From: Enterococcus saccharolyticus subsp. saccharolyticus
Lineage (GTDB): Bacteria > Bacillota > Bacilli > Lactobacillales > Enterococcaceae
Assembly (NCBI RefSeq): GCF_029023825.1
Contig: NZ_CP118957.1
Span: 961,501 to 1,025,500, forward strand
Direction of reading: 5' to 3'
Length of the DNA stretch: 64,000 nucleotides
A program made the position numbers and the translations under genes. Positions within the stretch are counted from its first letter, which is position 1; each line of letters opens with the position of its first letter. This document shows positions 44,670 to 55,191 of this stretch, piece after piece. Below the pieces are notes generated by a model. The model saw nothing but the letters and a program-made list of their open reading frames with translations, ran no database searches and was not told where the DNA came from.

Positions 44670-45359
44670 ATGGATTACTCTTTTTTGTCTACGTATTATA
44701 ATTATTTTATTTCAGGAACATTGGTTACCTTGATCGTCTCTTTTATCACGATTATTTTAGGAACGATATTAGGTGTTGTCTTTGCTTTAATGAAGCTTTC
44801 ATCCGTTCGACCCTTGCGTTGGTTGGCAAATATCTATATTGAAGTTTTTCGTGGGACACCGATGTTAGTACAAATTTTAATCAGTATCGGTTTGCTGCAT
44901 AAGGTCTTTAATTTACCAACAGTACCAATTGGGGTATTAGATATTGATTTTGGTCGTTTGTTACCAGGGATTATTGCCTTATCTTTAAACTCTGGAGCCT
45001 ATGTTGCTGAAATCGTTCGAGCAGGTATTAACGCAGTAGAAGTGGGACAATCGGAAGCTGCCGGCTCACTTGGATTACGTCCTGTACAAACCATGCGCTA
45101 TGTGATTTTGCCACAAGCTATGCGCAATATCTTACCATCATTAGGTAATGAATTCATTGTCTTAATTAAAGATTCTTCGTTACTTTCAACAATAGGGATT
45201 TACGAGTTAATGAATAGTGCGCAAATTGTGATTACTTCTTCATTTATTCCGATGAAGCCACTGTATGTCGCAGCGTCGATTTACTTCATTTTAACTTTTG
45301 CAACTTCACAAGTTTTGAAGATTTGGGAAAAGAAATTAGGCAAAGGATATCGACGGTAA
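44670..45359 (+). CDS. Amino-acid ABC transporter permease (HisM/GlnP type)
   Basis: A 229-residue membrane protein with five or so helices. The N-terminal FISGTLVTLIVSFITIILGT, EVFRGTPMLVQI and the EAA loop QSEAAGSLGLRPVQTMRYVILPQA identify the polar amino-acid permease family. No ATPase gene follows, which is unusual; a terminator comes directly after, so the ATPase must be encoded elsewhere. Confidence 0.9.
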   Translation: MDYSFLSTYYNYFISGTLVTLIVSFITIILGTILGVVFALMKLSSVRPLRWLANIYIEVFRGTPMLVQILISIGLLHKVFNLPTVPIGVLDIDFGRLLPGIIALSLNSGAYVAEIVRAGINAVEVGQSEAAGSLGLRPVQTMRYVILPQAMRNILPSLGNEFIVLIKDSSLLSTIGIYELMNSAQIVITSSFIPMKPLYVAASIYFILTFATSQVLKIWEKKLGKGYRR

Positions 45360-45375
45360 AGAACAAAATAAATAG

Positions 45376-45414
45376 AATTCTTCTATGTGAGACTTTGCAT
45401 AGAAGAATTTTTTT
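45376..45414 (+). terminator. Terminator after amino-acid ABC genes
   Basis: AATTCTTCTATG pairs with CATAGAAGAATT (45376-45387 with 45398-45409), followed by TTTTT. Confidence 0.85.
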
Positions 45415-45505
45415 GTTTGTGAAGAAAATTAGTGAATTAGCTATTTAAAAAATCAAAAAACGGATGATAGATATAATATAAAAAATGATGTATATGGGAG
45501 GTAAA

Positions 45506-47215
45506 ATGAAAACAAGTCTAACAAAAAAGATTACTTTAATTGCGACACTGACAGTTTTTATTAGTGGCGTCATTATTGGTATCGCGAATTACTATTTTAG
45601 TTATAAGGAAACATTAAAATCGGCTGGTATCGAACTTACGAGATGTGCCAACATTGTGACTGGCATGCTTTCTGTTGATGCGCTAGCAAAATTAATCGCA
45701 GGAGAGGAGACTTTTCTACCTACTATTGAAGAAGAATTAGAATGGACGATTTCACATAAGCATATTTTTTCCGCTAGTTATATTTTAGCTATCGATGGCA
45801 CTGTCGTCGCAGCTGATTCGCATTTGAAAGACCAAGGTTATCAACCAGGTGATACATTTATCATTGAAGCGGCAATCATGGAACAATTAAAAAACGGCGA
45901 AGTTGCTGCAACTGCCGTCTATACGCAAGATGATCACAAAAAAATTACGGGTTATGCACCGATTTTTAAAGACCATAATCCCCAAAAAGAACTGATTGCG
46001 ATTAATGCAATTGATTTTGATGGAAAAATTGTTAGTGAACGAACATGGGAAGCCAATAAAATGACTATTTTATTGAGTATGATTTTGCCATTTTTTGCAG
46101 CGCTCATTACAAGTATTTTTACACGTAAGCTATTACGTCCTATTAAAGGGATCAACGAACAAGTTGCCGAACTCGCAAAAGGCAACTTAGCTATTGACCC
46201 ACTGCCGGTCAATACAGCTGATGAATTAGGCGTACTGTCTAGTCAATTTAACTTAATGGTAGAAGGGTTACAAACATTGATTCGACAAGTTGAGCAAACA
46301 ACCACGCAAATTAATGAAAATTCACAAGAAGTTTATGCTAGCGCGGAAAGTGCACAACTTGATACGCAATCATCGTCATTGTCTACTGCCGAATCATTGG
46401 AACAAGTAACTGAAAATATTTTACAACAAACAAATTTAACCCAACAAGCAAATACGTATTTAAAATTGATTGCTGAAAGTATTCAAAAAATTAGTCAACA
46501 TATTGAAGATGTTTGGACGTCTTCTTATCAAGCAACACAATTATCTAGCGAAGGACAAGATGTTGTTCATCAAACTTTGCAAAAGATGCAACAAATTGAA
46601 AAAGCAACTACTGCTGCCAATCAAATTACGTATCGTTTAAATCAGAAATTACAAGAGATTGATCAAATTATTACGCTCATTAATAATATTTCAAATCAAA
46701 CCAATTTATTAGCTTTGAACGCGACGATTGAAGCTGCTCGAGCGGGAGAACACGGCAAAGGATTTTTAGTGGTTTCAGATGAGATCCGAAAATTAGCAGA
46801 AGAGACAAAAGCGGCAACGCTAGAAATTGGCAATTTAATTGCAAAAATTCAAGAAGAATCGACTTCTTCTGTTGAAAAGTCAGAACAAGGAAAACAAACA
46901 GTAGCACAAGGCTTGTTGTATATTCAGCAAACAAATGAGCCATTTGATGGCTTATCAAAAAATGCAACCAATACTGCCCAAGAAGCAGCGGCATTAATTA
47001 TTGAAACGACTAATATTAAAGACAGTATGCAACAATTGGTTGCCGTAATTGAATCCGTGACAGAGTTATCGCATCAAGTTTCTGAGAGTACAGATATTAT
47101 CTTAGAATCGAGTGAACATCAAACCGAAGTGATGCAAGAATTTGTGGATGTCGCAAAATCCCTTTCTGATATTGCTACACAATTAAAAATTAGTATTGAA
47201 CAATTTCAATTATAA
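45506..47215 (+). CDS. Methyl-accepting chemotaxis-like transmembrane sensor
   Basis: A 569-residue protein with transmembrane helix 1 at about residues 9-30, an extracytoplasmic sensor region (about 31-185, dCache-like: [19 protein letters not shown]), transmembrane helix 2 at about 190-210, a HAMP domain ([17 protein letters not shown]) and a long coiled-coil signalling domain. The hairpin tip reads [20 protein letters not shown], the conserved CheA/CheW contact. I chose ATG 45506 after GGGAGG; upstream ATGs have no ribosome site. No che or flagellar gene is in the window, so it is an orphan receptor here. Confidence 0.88.
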   Translation: MKTSLTKKITLIATLTVFISGVIIGIANYYFSYKETLKSAGIELTRCANIVTGMLSVDALAKLIAGEETFLPTIEEELEWTISHKHIFSASYILAIDGTVVAADSHLKDQGYQPGDTFIIEAAIMEQLKNGEVAATAVYTQDDHKKITGYAPIFKDHNPQKELIAINAIDFDGKIVSERTWEANKMTILLSMILPFFAALITSIFTRKLLRPIKGINEQVAELAKGNLAIDPLPVNTADELGVLSSQFNLMVEGLQTLIRQVEQTTTQINENSQEVYASAESAQLDTQSSSLSTAESLEQVTENILQQTNLTQQANTYLKLIAESIQKISQHIEDVWTSSYQATQLSSEGQDVVHQTLQKMQQIEKATTAANQITYRLNQKLQEIDQIITLINNISNQTNLLALNATIEAARAGEHGKGFLVVSDEIRKLAEETKAATLEIGNLIAKIQEESTSSVEKSEQGKQTVAQGLLYIQQTNEPFDGLSKNATNTAQEAAALIIETTNIKDSMQQLVAVIESVTELSHQVSESTDIILESSEHQTEVMQEFVDVAKSLSDIATQLKISIEQFQL

Positions 47216-47252
47216 AAAAAGACCTGAAGAGCGAATGCTGTTCAGGTCTTTT
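47214..47252. terminator. Bidirectional terminator
   Basis: AAAAAAGACCTGAA pairs with TTCAGGTCTTTTTT (about 47215-47252). It serves the chemoreceptor gene and the convergent argGH operon. Confidence 0.85.
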
Positions 47253-47258
47253 TTAGTA

Positions 47259-48629
47259 TTATAGTTGTTGCTTTGCTTGATCGATTTGTTTTTTGATTTG
47301 GGCAAATCCAGTACCACCTAACGAATCACGATTTTTGACAGCCGTATAGGAGCTTAATTTGTCGTATAAATCTGTTTCGATTGCAGGAACAATCTCTTGG
47401 TATTCTTCCAGTGAGATGTCTTGCAAATAAATTCCTTTTTGGATACAAGAGAAAACTAATTTACCAACAATTTCATGCGCTTCTCTAAAAGGAATGCCTT
47501 TGTTAGCTAGGTAGTCAGCTAACTCAGTCGCGTTTGAGAAATCTTTTTCAGTCGATTCTAGCATGTGTTGTTGATTCACTTTCATTGAAGCAATCATTCC
47601 CGACATGATTGTCAAACTTTTTTCAACGGTTTCAACAGTATCGAACATGCCTTCTTTATCTTCTTGGAAGTCTTTGTTATAGGCGAGCGGTAAACCTTTC
47701 ATCACCGTTAATAACCCGAATAAATCACCATAGACGCGTCCTGTTTTTCCACGAATTAATTCAGCCATATCAGGATTTTTTTTCTGAGGCATAATAGAAC
47801 TTCCTGTTGAAAAGGTGTCTGATAACTGTACGAATTGAAATTCGTGACTACACCATAAGATGATTTCTTCACAAAAACGGGAAAGGTGCATCATTAAAAT
47901 TGAAGAATTACTTAAAAATTCTAAAATAAAATCTCGGTCGCTAACAGCGTCTAAACTATTCGTATAAACAGCATTAAAACCTAGTTCTTTTGCAGTAAAT
48001 TCACGGTCAATTGGGAAGGTTGTTCCTGCTAAAGCTGCCGCACCTAATGGTGAACAATCGATTCGTTTCAAGTTTTCGGTTAGACGCTCTTGATCGCGAG
48101 TTAACATTTGATAATAAGCCAATAAATGATGAGCAAAAGAAATTGGCTGTGCATGTTGTAAATGGGTATAACCAGGCATGATTGTTTCAATATTTTCTTC
48201 GGCTTTGGTAACCAACACCAAACGCAACTCATGGATTTTTTCTAAAATATCTTGTACTTTTTCTTTTAAATAAAGATGCATATCGGTTGCGACTTGATCG
48301 TTTCTTGAACGAGCAGTATGTAATTTGCCAGCTACAGGTCCGATTTCTTCATGTAAGAAAGATTCAATGTTTAAGTGAATATCTTCGTTTTGTACCGTAT
48401 AATCCAATTCATCATTGGCTACTTTTTGTTGAATAATTTTTAAACCATCGATAATCTGTTGGCCTTCTTCTTCGGAAAGAATTTTTGTATGAACCAGCAT
48501 TTTTACATGAGCGAGACTCCCTAAAATATCTTGTTTTGCTAGTGATTGGTCAAAGAAGATAGATGCGCCAAACGCATCTATCCAATCTTCATTCTTTCCA
48601 TCAAAGCGACCGCCCCAAAGTTTCTTCAT
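47259..48629 (-). CDS. argH: Argininosuccinate lyase
   Basis: A 456-residue enzyme that splits argininosuccinate into arginine and fumarate. It begins [12 protein letters not shown], the standard start; GGAGG lies 7 bases upstream of this ATG, and the longer open frame inside argG is rejected. [16 protein letters not shown] and the fumarase-superfamily signature [12 protein letters not shown] (with catalytic Ser) are intact. Second gene of argGH, 13 bp after argG. Confidence 0.95.
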   Translation of the reverse strand: MKKLWGGRFDGKNEDWIDAFGASIFFDQSLAKQDILGSLAHVKMLVHTKILSEEEGQQIIDGLKIIQQKVANDELDYTVQNEDIHLNIESFLHEEIGPVAGKLHTARSRNDQVATDMHLYLKEKVQDILEKIHELRLVLVTKAEENIETIMPGYTHLQHAQPISFAHHLLAYYQMLTRDQERLTENLKRIDCSPLGAAALAGTTFPIDREFTAKELGFNAVYTNSLDAVSDRDFILEFLSNSSILMMHLSRFCEEIILWCSHEFQFVQLSDTFSTGSSIMPQKKNPDMAELIRGKTGRVYGDLFGLLTVMKGLPLAYNKDFQEDKEGMFDTVETVEKSLTIMSGMIASMKVNQQHMLESTEKDFSNATELADYLANKGIPFREAHEIVGKLVFSCIQKGIYLQDISLEEYQEIVPAIETDLYDKLSSYTAVKNRDSLGGTGFAQIKKQIDQAKQQL

Positions 48630-48642
48630 AAATGAACCTCCG

Positions 48643-49845
48643 TTACGCGTTGTTTTGTTTTGCTTGAATTTCTGCATGAACTTTACTTGGTAAGCCCCAA
48701 AGTTTGATAAAACCAACTGCGGCATCTTGATCGAATGTATCTGCAGAAGTATAAGTTGCTAGATTTTCATCGTATAAGCTATTTTCTGATTTTCTACCTT
48801 CACAAATAATATTTCCTTTGAAAAGTTTCACACGAACAACGCCATTGACATATTCTTGTGTACTCTTTAAGAAGGCGATTAGGGCATCTGTTAATGGATT
48901 GAACCATAGGCCATTGTAAATAACTTGTGCTAATTGGTGCTCAATCATTGGTTTAAAATGCGCTAATTCACGAACAAAAACTAAATCTTCTAATTCTTTA
49001 TGAGCAGCCATTAAGGTCATTGCACCTGGGCATTCGTAAACTTCTCTTGATTTAATCCCTACGAGACGATTTTCAATATGGTCGATACGACCAACACCAT
49101 GGTTTCCTGCTAATTGATTCAATTCAGCAACTAGAGAAGACAAGTTCATTTCTTTCCCGTCTAATGCAACCGGCACACCTTTTTTAAAGGTAATTTGGAC
49201 AATATCAGCTTGATCAGGTGTATCTTCTAGTTCTTTTGTTAATTCATATGCCCCTTTTGGAGGTGTTGCCCATGGATCTTCTAAAACGCCACATTCACAT
49301 GCACGTCCCCATAGATTTTGGTCAATAGAATATGGATTATCTAAGTCAGCCGGAATTGGCACTCCTTTTTCTTGGGCATAAGCAATTTCTTCTTCACGTG
49401 ACCATTTCCATTCACGAACAGGTGCAATTACTTTTAAAGATGGATCTAACGCTGCGATAGCAACTTCAAAACGTACTTGGTCATTTCCTTTTCCAGTACA
49501 ACCATGAGCGATAGTTGTCGCATTCGTTTCATGTGCTAATTCTACCAATTTTTTAGAAATCAAAGGACGTGATAAAGCAGAAACTAATGGGTAAGAATTT
49601 TCATAAAATGTATTCCCTTGTAAAGCGATTAAAGCAAAATCTTGTGCAAATTCTTCACGAGCATCAATAGCATAAGAAGCGCTAGCACCAACAGCTAATG
49701 CTTTTTGGCGAATTGATTCAGTATCTCTTCCTTCACCCACGTCTAAACAACATGCAATAACATCGTATCCTTCATCTACTAACCATTTTACTGAGACAGA
49801 GGTGTCTAATCCTCCAGAGTAAGCTAAAATAACCTTTTCTTTCAT
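48643..49845 (-). CDS. argG: Argininosuccinate synthase
   Basis: A 400-residue ATP-dependent ligase joining citrulline and aspartate. The P-loop-like [15 protein letters not shown] is at residues 8-22, with [14 protein letters not shown] and [10 protein letters not shown] further on. First gene of the argGH operon; no other arg gene is close, so citrulline is made elsewhere or imported. Confidence 0.95.
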   Translation of the reverse strand: MKEKVILAYSGGLDTSVSVKWLVDEGYDVIACCLDVGEGRDTESIRQKALAVGASASYAIDAREEFAQDFALIALQGNTFYENSYPLVSALSRPLISKKLVELAHETNATTIAHGCTGKGNDQVRFEVAIAALDPSLKVIAPVREWKWSREEEIAYAQEKGVPIPADLDNPYSIDQNLWGRACECGVLEDPWATPPKGAYELTKELEDTPDQADIVQITFKKGVPVALDGKEMNLSSLVAELNQLAGNHGVGRIDHIENRLVGIKSREVYECPGAMTLMAAHKELEDLVFVRELAHFKPMIEHQLAQVIYNGLWFNPLTDALIAFLKSTQEYVNGVVRVKLFKGNIICEGRKSENSLYDENLATYTSADTFDQDAAVGFIKLWGLPSKVHAEIQAKQNNA

Positions 49846-49918
49846 ATTTATATAATACCTCGCTTTTAATGTGATGACGTTATAGTATCAGAAAATATTC
49901 TAATAGGCAATAGAAAAT

Positions 49919-49932
49919 AGAATAAATATTCA
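49919..49932. promoter_or_regulatory. Candidate ArgR/AhrC operator upstream of argG
   Basis: AGAATAAATATTCA differs at one position from the palindromic arginine box TGAATAAATATTCA. It lies 74-87 bases upstream of the argG start in a very AT-rich stretch, so a chance match cannot be excluded. Confidence 0.45.
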
Positions 49933-50048
49933 ATATTTATAAATAAAAAGGTTAAATATACATTTATAAATCATCTGTAAACGAAAACATGCAAGAAAAA
50001 TTATGAAATTCGGCGTATTTATGGTAAAAAGAAAGAGAGGTGAAGGAA

Positions 50049-51512
50049 ATGATACAAGATGGATTATTTTGGTCAGAGCAATTGAAAACAAAGCAATTGT
50101 CTTTTCAAGAATACGTGGAAGCAATCGAGCAGAAAGTCAAAAAGGAAAATCCACAATTAAATGCCTTAGTCACTTTTGATAAAGATGCAGCCTTGCAACA
50201 ATATAATGAAACAAAAAATATTCAAGAAACCACTTTTGCTGGTTTGCCGATTCCTTTAAAGATGTTAGGTCATTCTAAAAAAGGTTGGTTAGCAACATCA
50301 GGTAGTCGTTTGTTTATCAAACAACGTGCAACTTATACGAGTCATTTTGTTCATGGATTGGAAAGAAATGGCTTGATTCCATTGGGACAAACGGCCGCTC
50401 CAGAGTTTGGGTTTAAAAATGTAACGGATGCGAAAATTTATGGTGACACGAGAAATCCTTGGAACTTAGGGCATTCAGCAGGTGGATCAAGCGGTGGTGC
50501 CGCATCTGTTGTGGCGGCAGGTATCTTTCCAATTGCGGCAGCAAGTGATGGAGGTGGCTCGATTCGCATTCCAGCCTCATTTAATGGATTGATTGGTTTA
50601 AAACCAACCAGAGGAACAATGCCAGTAGGACCTTCAGGCTGGCGCGGATGGCAAGGAGCGTCGATTTCTTTTGCCTTAACTGTGTCAATGCGTGATACGC
50701 AGACGCTTTTTTATGGCATGCGTGGAACGGAATTAGCGGCTCCTTATCAAGCACCCGCAGTAGAATGGCATCAGCATCAACCAGCCAATAAACAGCCATT
50801 GAAAATTGCTTTTACAACGACATCTCCGGTAGGAACACCGGTGTCAACAGAGGCAAAACAAGCAGTGAAAGAAGCTATTGCATTTTTAGAAGAACAAGGC
50901 TATGAGCTAACAGAGATTACGTATCCAGTAGATGGTCCTCGTTTAATTCGTGACTATTATCAAATGAATGGTGCCGAAACAGCTGCAATGTTTGAAGATA
51001 TTTCGCAAGGATTCAAACGTGAGATGACTATGGAAGATATGGAACTAATGACATGGGGCATTTACCAGTACGGGACTAAATTATCGGCATCAAGTTACGT
51101 CCATTCATTACAATCGTGGGATGAAGCGACGGATCAAATGGAGAAAATGTTCCAAGAATATGATTTGTTTTTAACTCCAGCAACCGCACATACTGCACCA
51201 AAAATAACGACAGATTTACAGAGTGACAGTATTCGTGAACGGTTGTTGCATGCAGCAGAACTTTCGGCAAATGAAGCGGCAGAAGTTGTCTACGACATGT
51301 TTGAAAAAAGTTTGGCATTATCACCGTATACGCAACTAGCAAATTTAACAGGACAACCTGCAATTAGTTTACCTACATTTGTTACGCAAGAAGAGTTGCC
51401 ATTAGGCATTCAGTTTATGGCATCTAAAGGGCGAGAAGATTTGTTATTCCAAATTGGTTTGAGCTTTGAAGAACACCAACGTTTCCAACTTCCTAAAGTT
51501 TATCGTGTGTAA
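50049..51512 (+). CDS. Amidase signature family protein
   Basis: A 487-residue amidase with the Ser-cisSer-Lys triad: the catalytic Lys in GLPIPLKMLGH (K71), and the serines in GHSAGGSSGGAAS and SDGGGSIRIPAS. It resembles GatA but lacks any gatB/gatC neighbour and ends differently, so it is a free-standing amidase, substrate unknown. ATG 50049 has AGGTGA at the correct spacing; GTG 50040 overlaps that site. Confidence 0.85.
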   Translation: MIQDGLFWSEQLKTKQLSFQEYVEAIEQKVKKENPQLNALVTFDKDAALQQYNETKNIQETTFAGLPIPLKMLGHSKKGWLATSGSRLFIKQRATYTSHFVHGLERNGLIPLGQTAAPEFGFKNVTDAKIYGDTRNPWNLGHSAGGSSGGAASVVAAGIFPIAAASDGGGSIRIPASFNGLIGLKPTRGTMPVGPSGWRGWQGASISFALTVSMRDTQTLFYGMRGTELAAPYQAPAVEWHQHQPANKQPLKIAFTTTSPVGTPVSTEAKQAVKEAIAFLEEQGYELTEITYPVDGPRLIRDYYQMNGAETAAMFEDISQGFKREMTMEDMELMTWGIYQYGTKLSASSYVHSLQSWDEATDQMEKMFQEYDLFLTPATAHTAPKITTDLQSDSIRERLLHAAELSANEAAEVVYDMFEKSLALSPYTQLANLTGQPAISLPTFVTQEELPLGIQFMASKGREDLLFQIGLSFEEHQRFQLPKVYRV

Positions 51513-51558
51513 TAAGAAACTTTTAAGTAGATAACTTTTATTTTTAAGCATTTTATTG

Positions 51559-51605
51559 TATAATCAACGGTTGAGGAGTACATCACAGTACTCCTTCATT
51601 TTTTG
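51559..51605 (+). terminator. Hairpin terminator or attenuator ahead of yqeG
   Basis: AGGAGTAC pairs with GTACTCCT (51574-51581 with 51588-51595), followed by TTCATTTTTT. A TATAAT lies just upstream (51559-51564). The hairpin may end the amidase transcript or sit in the leader of the yqeG operon. Confidence 0.6.
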
Positions 51606-51621
51606 ACTACGAGGAGAAAAT

Positions 51622-52149
51622 ATGTTTTCAAATTACAAACCAACTTGGATGGTAGATGCGATTTATAAAGTGACTCCTGAACAATTAAATAAACATGGTA
51701 TCAAAGCTGTGTTGACTGATTTAGACAATACGTTAATTGCTTGGAATAACCCCGATGGAACAGACGAATTACGTATATGGCTTGAGTCCATGAAGAAAGC
51801 CAATATCCCTGTTATCGTGGTGTCAAATAACAATGCCGAACGTGTAGGACGAGCACTCCAAGCTTTTGAACTTGATTATGTTGCACGTGCCTTAAAACCT
51901 TTTGCAAAAGGCATTAACAAAGCGTGTAAGGATCTTGGCGTAGAAAAAGATGCCATTGTGATGGTAGGCGATCAAATTATGACCGACATTCGTGCTGCGA
52001 ATCGTTCTGGTGTGAAAAGTATTTTGGTGCGTCCTGTAATCGATACGGATAGTTGGAAAACGCAATTGAACCGTATGATGGAACGAAAAATTATGAAATA
52101 TCTTTTAAACAAACATCCGGAAATGAAATGGCAAGGTGAAATAAAATGA
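51622..52149 (+). CDS. yqeG: YqeG-family HAD phosphatase
   Basis: A 175-residue HAD IIIA phosphatase. Motif I is LTDLDNTLIAW (D-x-D-x-T near residue 33), motif II is VVSNNN, and motif III/IV is MVGDQIMTDIRAANRSG. First gene of the conserved Firmicutes chain yqeG-yqeH-yhbY-nadD-yqeK-rsfS-methyltransferase. Overlaps yqeH by 4 bp. Confidence 0.92.
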   Translation: MFSNYKPTWMVDAIYKVTPEQLNKHGIKAVLTDLDNTLIAWNNPDGTDELRIWLESMKKANIPVIVVSNNNAERVGRALQAFELDYVARALKPFAKGINKACKDLGVEKDAIVMVGDQIMTDIRAANRSGVKSILVRPVIDTDSWKTQLNRMMERKIMKYLLNKHPEMKWQGEIK

Positions 52150-53255
52150 CAGAAACAATTCAATGTATCGGTTGTGGCGTAACAATCCAAACTGAGAATA
52201 AAGATGAATTAGGCTATACACCCAATGCTGCATTGGAAAAAGGGTTAGAGACAGGTGAAGTTTATTGTCAACGCTGTTTTCGATTGCGTCACTACAATGA
52301 AATTCAAGATGTTTCATTAACTGATGATGACTTTTTGCGTCTTTTAAACGAATTAGGTCAAAAAGACGCATTGATTGTGAATGTGGTTGATATTTTTGAC
52401 TTCAATGGTTCACTAATTCCTGGTTTGCATCGCTTTGTCGGTAATAATCCAGTGTTATTAGTGGGAAATAAAGTGGATATTTTACCTAAATCATTGAAAA
52501 AATCAAAATTAACTCAATGGATGCGTGAACGTGCGCATGAAGCTGGTTTACGCCCAGTTGATGTATTATTAACGAGCGCAAAAAAACCACATGAACTATC
52601 GACCTTATTAGATGCGATTGAAGAACATCGTAAGGGTCGCGATGTCTATGTTGTTGGTGTAACGAATGTTGGTAAATCAACTTTGATTAATCAAATTATT
52701 CGTCAATCCGCTGGTGTACAAGAACTAATTACGACGTCACGTTTCCCAGGAACGACTTTAGATAAAATTGAAATTCCATTAGAAGATGGTCGGTTTTTAA
52801 TTGATACACCAGGAATCATCCATCGTCATCAGATGGCACATTATTTAGGAAAAAAAGATTTAAAAATTGTCGCACCTCACAAAGAAATTAAACCAAAAGC
52901 TTACCAATTAAATTCAGCGCAAACATTGTTCTTAGGTGGCTTGGCACGTTTTGATTTTATTCAAGGGGAGCGCAGTTCGTTTATTGCCTATGTCTCAAAT
53001 GACGTAGAGATTCATCGAACAAAATTAGAAAAAGCAGATGCGTTTTATGACAAACATGTCGGTGGATTGTTACAACCACCACGTGCTGAAGAAGTTGCGG
53101 CGTTTCCTGAACTTGTTCGTTTTGAATTTTCAATTAAAGAAAAAACAGATATTGTCTTTGCTGGACTTGGCTGGATTACCGTAACGCAACCTGGCGTTGT
53201 TGCAGGATGGGCGCCTAAGGGTGTCGATGTGCTAAGAAGAAAAGCATTGATTTAA
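52146..53255 (+). CDS. yqeH: Ribosome biogenesis GTPase YqeH
   Basis: A 369-residue circularly permuted GTPase needed for 30S assembly. The N-terminal zinc finger has CIGCG and CQRC. The G motifs come in the order G4 (VGNKVDIL), G5, G1 (GVTNVGKST), G3 (DTPG), which is the mark of this family. It has a C-terminal RNA-binding-type domain. Normal length. Confidence 0.95.
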   Translation: MTETIQCIGCGVTIQTENKDELGYTPNAALEKGLETGEVYCQRCFRLRHYNEIQDVSLTDDDFLRLLNELGQKDALIVNVVDIFDFNGSLIPGLHRFVGNNPVLLVGNKVDILPKSLKKSKLTQWMRERAHEAGLRPVDVLLTSAKKPHELSTLLDAIEEHRKGRDVYVVGVTNVGKSTLINQIIRQSAGVQELITTSRFPGTTLDKIEIPLEDGRFLIDTPGIIHRHQMAHYLGKKDLKIVAPHKEIKPKAYQLNSAQTLFLGGLARFDFIQGERSSFIAYVSNDVEIHRTKLEKADAFYDKHVGGLLQPPRAEEVAAFPELVRFEFSIKEKTDIVFAGLGWITVTQPGVVAGWAPKGVDVLRRKALI

Positions 53256-53266
53256 GGAGAAAAAAG

Positions 53267-53578
53267 ATGGAATTAAGAGGAAAACAAAAACGTTTTTTAC
53301 GTAGCGAAGCACATCATTTACAACCAATCTTTCAAGTAGGAAAAGGTGGAGTAAATGATGCAATGGTCGCTCAAATTGGCGAAGCATTAGAAAAACGTGA
53401 ATTAATTAAAGTGTCATTATTACAAAATACCGATGAAATTGCTGAAGATGTTGCAGCAGAATTAGAAGCTGCTTTAAATTGTGATATTGTTCAAATTATT
53501 GGACGTGTCTTAGTTGTATTTAAACCATCATCAAAAGAAAAATATCAAAAAATTTCATCACGTGTTCGTTCAATCTAA
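53267..53578 (+). CDS. yhbY: RNA-binding protein YhbY (CRM domain)
   Basis: A 103-residue single CRM domain. LRGKQKRFLRSEAHHLQPIF at the start and the GKGGVN loop (like GxxG) are typical. It associates with pre-50S ribosomes in other bacteria. AAGGAG precedes the ATG. Confidence 0.92.
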   Translation: MELRGKQKRFLRSEAHHLQPIFQVGKGGVNDAMVAQIGEALEKRELIKVSLLQNTDEIAEDVAAELEAALNCDIVQIIGRVLVVFKPSSKEKYQKISSRVRSI

Positions 53579-53596
53579 TGAAGGAGGTCTTTTGAG

Positions 53597-54238
53597 TTGC
53601 AAGGTGAAACATTTAGTCGTGTACAAACATTTACAGAAATGGAATCAATTCGTACCTCACCACGAAAGCAAGTAGGGATTCTTGGCGGGACATTTAATCC
53701 TGTTCATATCGCTCATCTCATTACGGCCGATCAAGTGGGAAAAGCATTAGGGTTAGAAACTGTGGCATTAATGCCGTCTAATCAACCCCCACATCAAGAC
53801 GAAAAAAAGACGATTGATGCGAGTCATCGTTTGCAGATGCTTGAATTAGCACTTGCAGACAATCCATTATTAACAATTGAACCGATTGAACTACAACGTG
53901 CAGGTAAAAGTTATACGTACGATACAATGAAATTACTGACGGAGCAAAATCCAGATACCGACTACTACTTCATTATCGGTGGTGACATGGTAGAATATCT
54001 ACCAAAATGGTATAAGATTGATGAGTTAATGCAAATGGTAAACTTTGTTGGTGTACGTCGACCTAACTATGCAACGGAAACACCGTATCCAATTATTTGG
54101 ATTGATGTACCATTGATGGATGTCAGCTCGACACAACTACGCAAAAAGATTGCACAAGGTTGTTCCGTTAATTACCTCGTTCCACCAAATGTAGTAAACT
54201 ATATTCAAGAAAAGGGGCTGTACCTAGATGAATTATAG
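53597..54238 (+). CDS. nadD: Nicotinate-nucleotide adenylyltransferase
   Basis: A 213-residue nucleotidyltransferase making deamido-NAD. The nucleotide-binding motif [12 protein letters not shown] (about residues 30-41) and the C-terminal SSTQLRKKI are intact. It starts with TTG 53597, 9 bases after AAGGAGG (53581-53587). It has a 27-residue N-terminal extension before the Rossmann strand. It overlaps yqeK by 11 bp. Confidence 0.94.
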   Translation: MQGETFSRVQTFTEMESIRTSPRKQVGILGGTFNPVHIAHLITADQVGKALGLETVALMPSNQPPHQDEKKTIDASHRLQMLELALADNPLLTIEPIELQRAGKSYTYDTMKLLTEQNPDTDYYFIIGGDMVEYLPKWYKIDELMQMVNFVGVRRPNYATETPYPIIWIDVPLMDVSSTQLRKKIAQGCSVNYLVPPNVVNYIQEKGLYLDEL

Positions 54239-54815
54239 TGGGAAATATACCAAATTAGAACGTGAATTATTAATGCAACGTGTCCAAATGCAAATGAGTG
54301 AAAAGCGTTTCCGTCACGTATTAGGTGTGGAAGAAACAGCCATTGCGCTTGCTGGTAAATATGGTGCTTCATTGGAAAAGGCGAGCATTGCGGCTTTAAC
54401 GCACGATTATGCCAAAGAACGTTCGGACGATGAATTTCAATTAGTGATTCGTCGTGACCAGTTTGATTTGGATTTATTGCATTGGGGAAATGAAATTTGG
54501 CATGGCTTAGTAGGTGCAAATTTTGTTCAACGTGAATTAGAAATTGACGATGAAGAAATTTTGCAAGCAATTCGTGTGCATACGACAGGTGCTGCTGAAA
54601 TGTCATTACTAGATAAAATTATTTATGTAGCTGACTATATCGAACCTGGTCGTAAATTTCCTGGTGTGGAAAAAGCACGTGAAATTGCCTTAATCAATTT
54701 AGATGATGCAGTTGCTTATGAAACCAAGCATACATTAGCACATCTTGTTGAAAAAGAGGTGCCAATTTATCCAAAAACAATTGAAACATACAACAAATGG
54801 GTCGCTAAAAAGTGA
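54228..54815 (+). CDS. yqeK: YqeK-family HD-domain phosphohydrolase
   Basis: A 195-residue HD-domain protein. [18 protein letters not shown] and [10 protein letters not shown] carry the H...HD metal ligands; [20 protein letters not shown] supplies the remaining H and D. YqeK homologues hydrolyse Ap4A to ADP (known family role). It is encoded directly after nadD, as in most Firmicutes. Confidence 0.92.
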   Translation: MNYSGKYTKLERELLMQRVQMQMSEKRFRHVLGVEETAIALAGKYGASLEKASIAALTHDYAKERSDDEFQLVIRRDQFDLDLLHWGNEIWHGLVGANFVQRELEIDDEEILQAIRVHTTGAAEMSLLDKIIYVADYIEPGRKFPGVEKAREIALINLDDAVAYETKHTLAHLVEKEVPIYPKTIETYNKWVAKK

Positions 54816-55189
54816 CCAAGGAGGGAATTATCATAGATAGTAAACAAATTTTAGAAATCGCTGTTCGTGCAGCTGATTCTAAGCATGCAGAAGATATTAT
54901 CGCATTAGACGTTCATGAAATTTCATTATTAGCAGATTATTTTGTCATCTGTTCAGGAAATAGTGATCGTCAAATTAATGCAATCGTTGAGGAAATCATC
55001 GAACAAGAAGAAAAAGCACAAGTAGAAGTAAAACGTGTGGAAGGAAAAGATGGCGGTAAATGGGTATTAATCGATTTAGGCGATGTAATTATCCATGTAT
55101 TTAGCAATTCTGAACGTGATTTCTACAATCTTGAAAAACTTTGGTCAGATGCACCATTAGTTGACATTCGTGAATGGGTCGTTGAGTAA
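54812..55189 (+). CDS. rsfS: Ribosomal silencing factor RsfS, start codon uncertain
   Basis: The protein binds L14 (uL14) and blocks subunit joining in slow growth. [20 protein letters not shown] and [17 protein letters not shown] are family motifs. The in-frame GTG at 54812 gives 125 residues but has no ribosome site before it. AAGGAGGG at 54818-54825 lies downstream of that GTG, and the only codons at proper distance are ATT 54827, ATC 54830 and ATA 54833; the last is followed by Asp-Ser-Lys, the usual family start. A non-standard start is therefore possible. Confidence 0.88.
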   Translation: MTKEGIIIDSKQILEIAVRAADSKHAEDIIALDVHEISLLADYFVICSGNSDRQINAIVEEIIEQEEKAQVEVKRVEGKDGGKWVLIDLGDVIIHVFSNSERDFYNLEKLWSDAPLVDIREWVVE

Positions 55190-55191
55190 TC

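Noticed and set aside
48630-48725. Longer argH starting inside argG
   Set aside because: The extra residues do not belong to argininosuccinate lyase; MKKLWGGRF at 48629 with GGAGG upstream is the conserved start.
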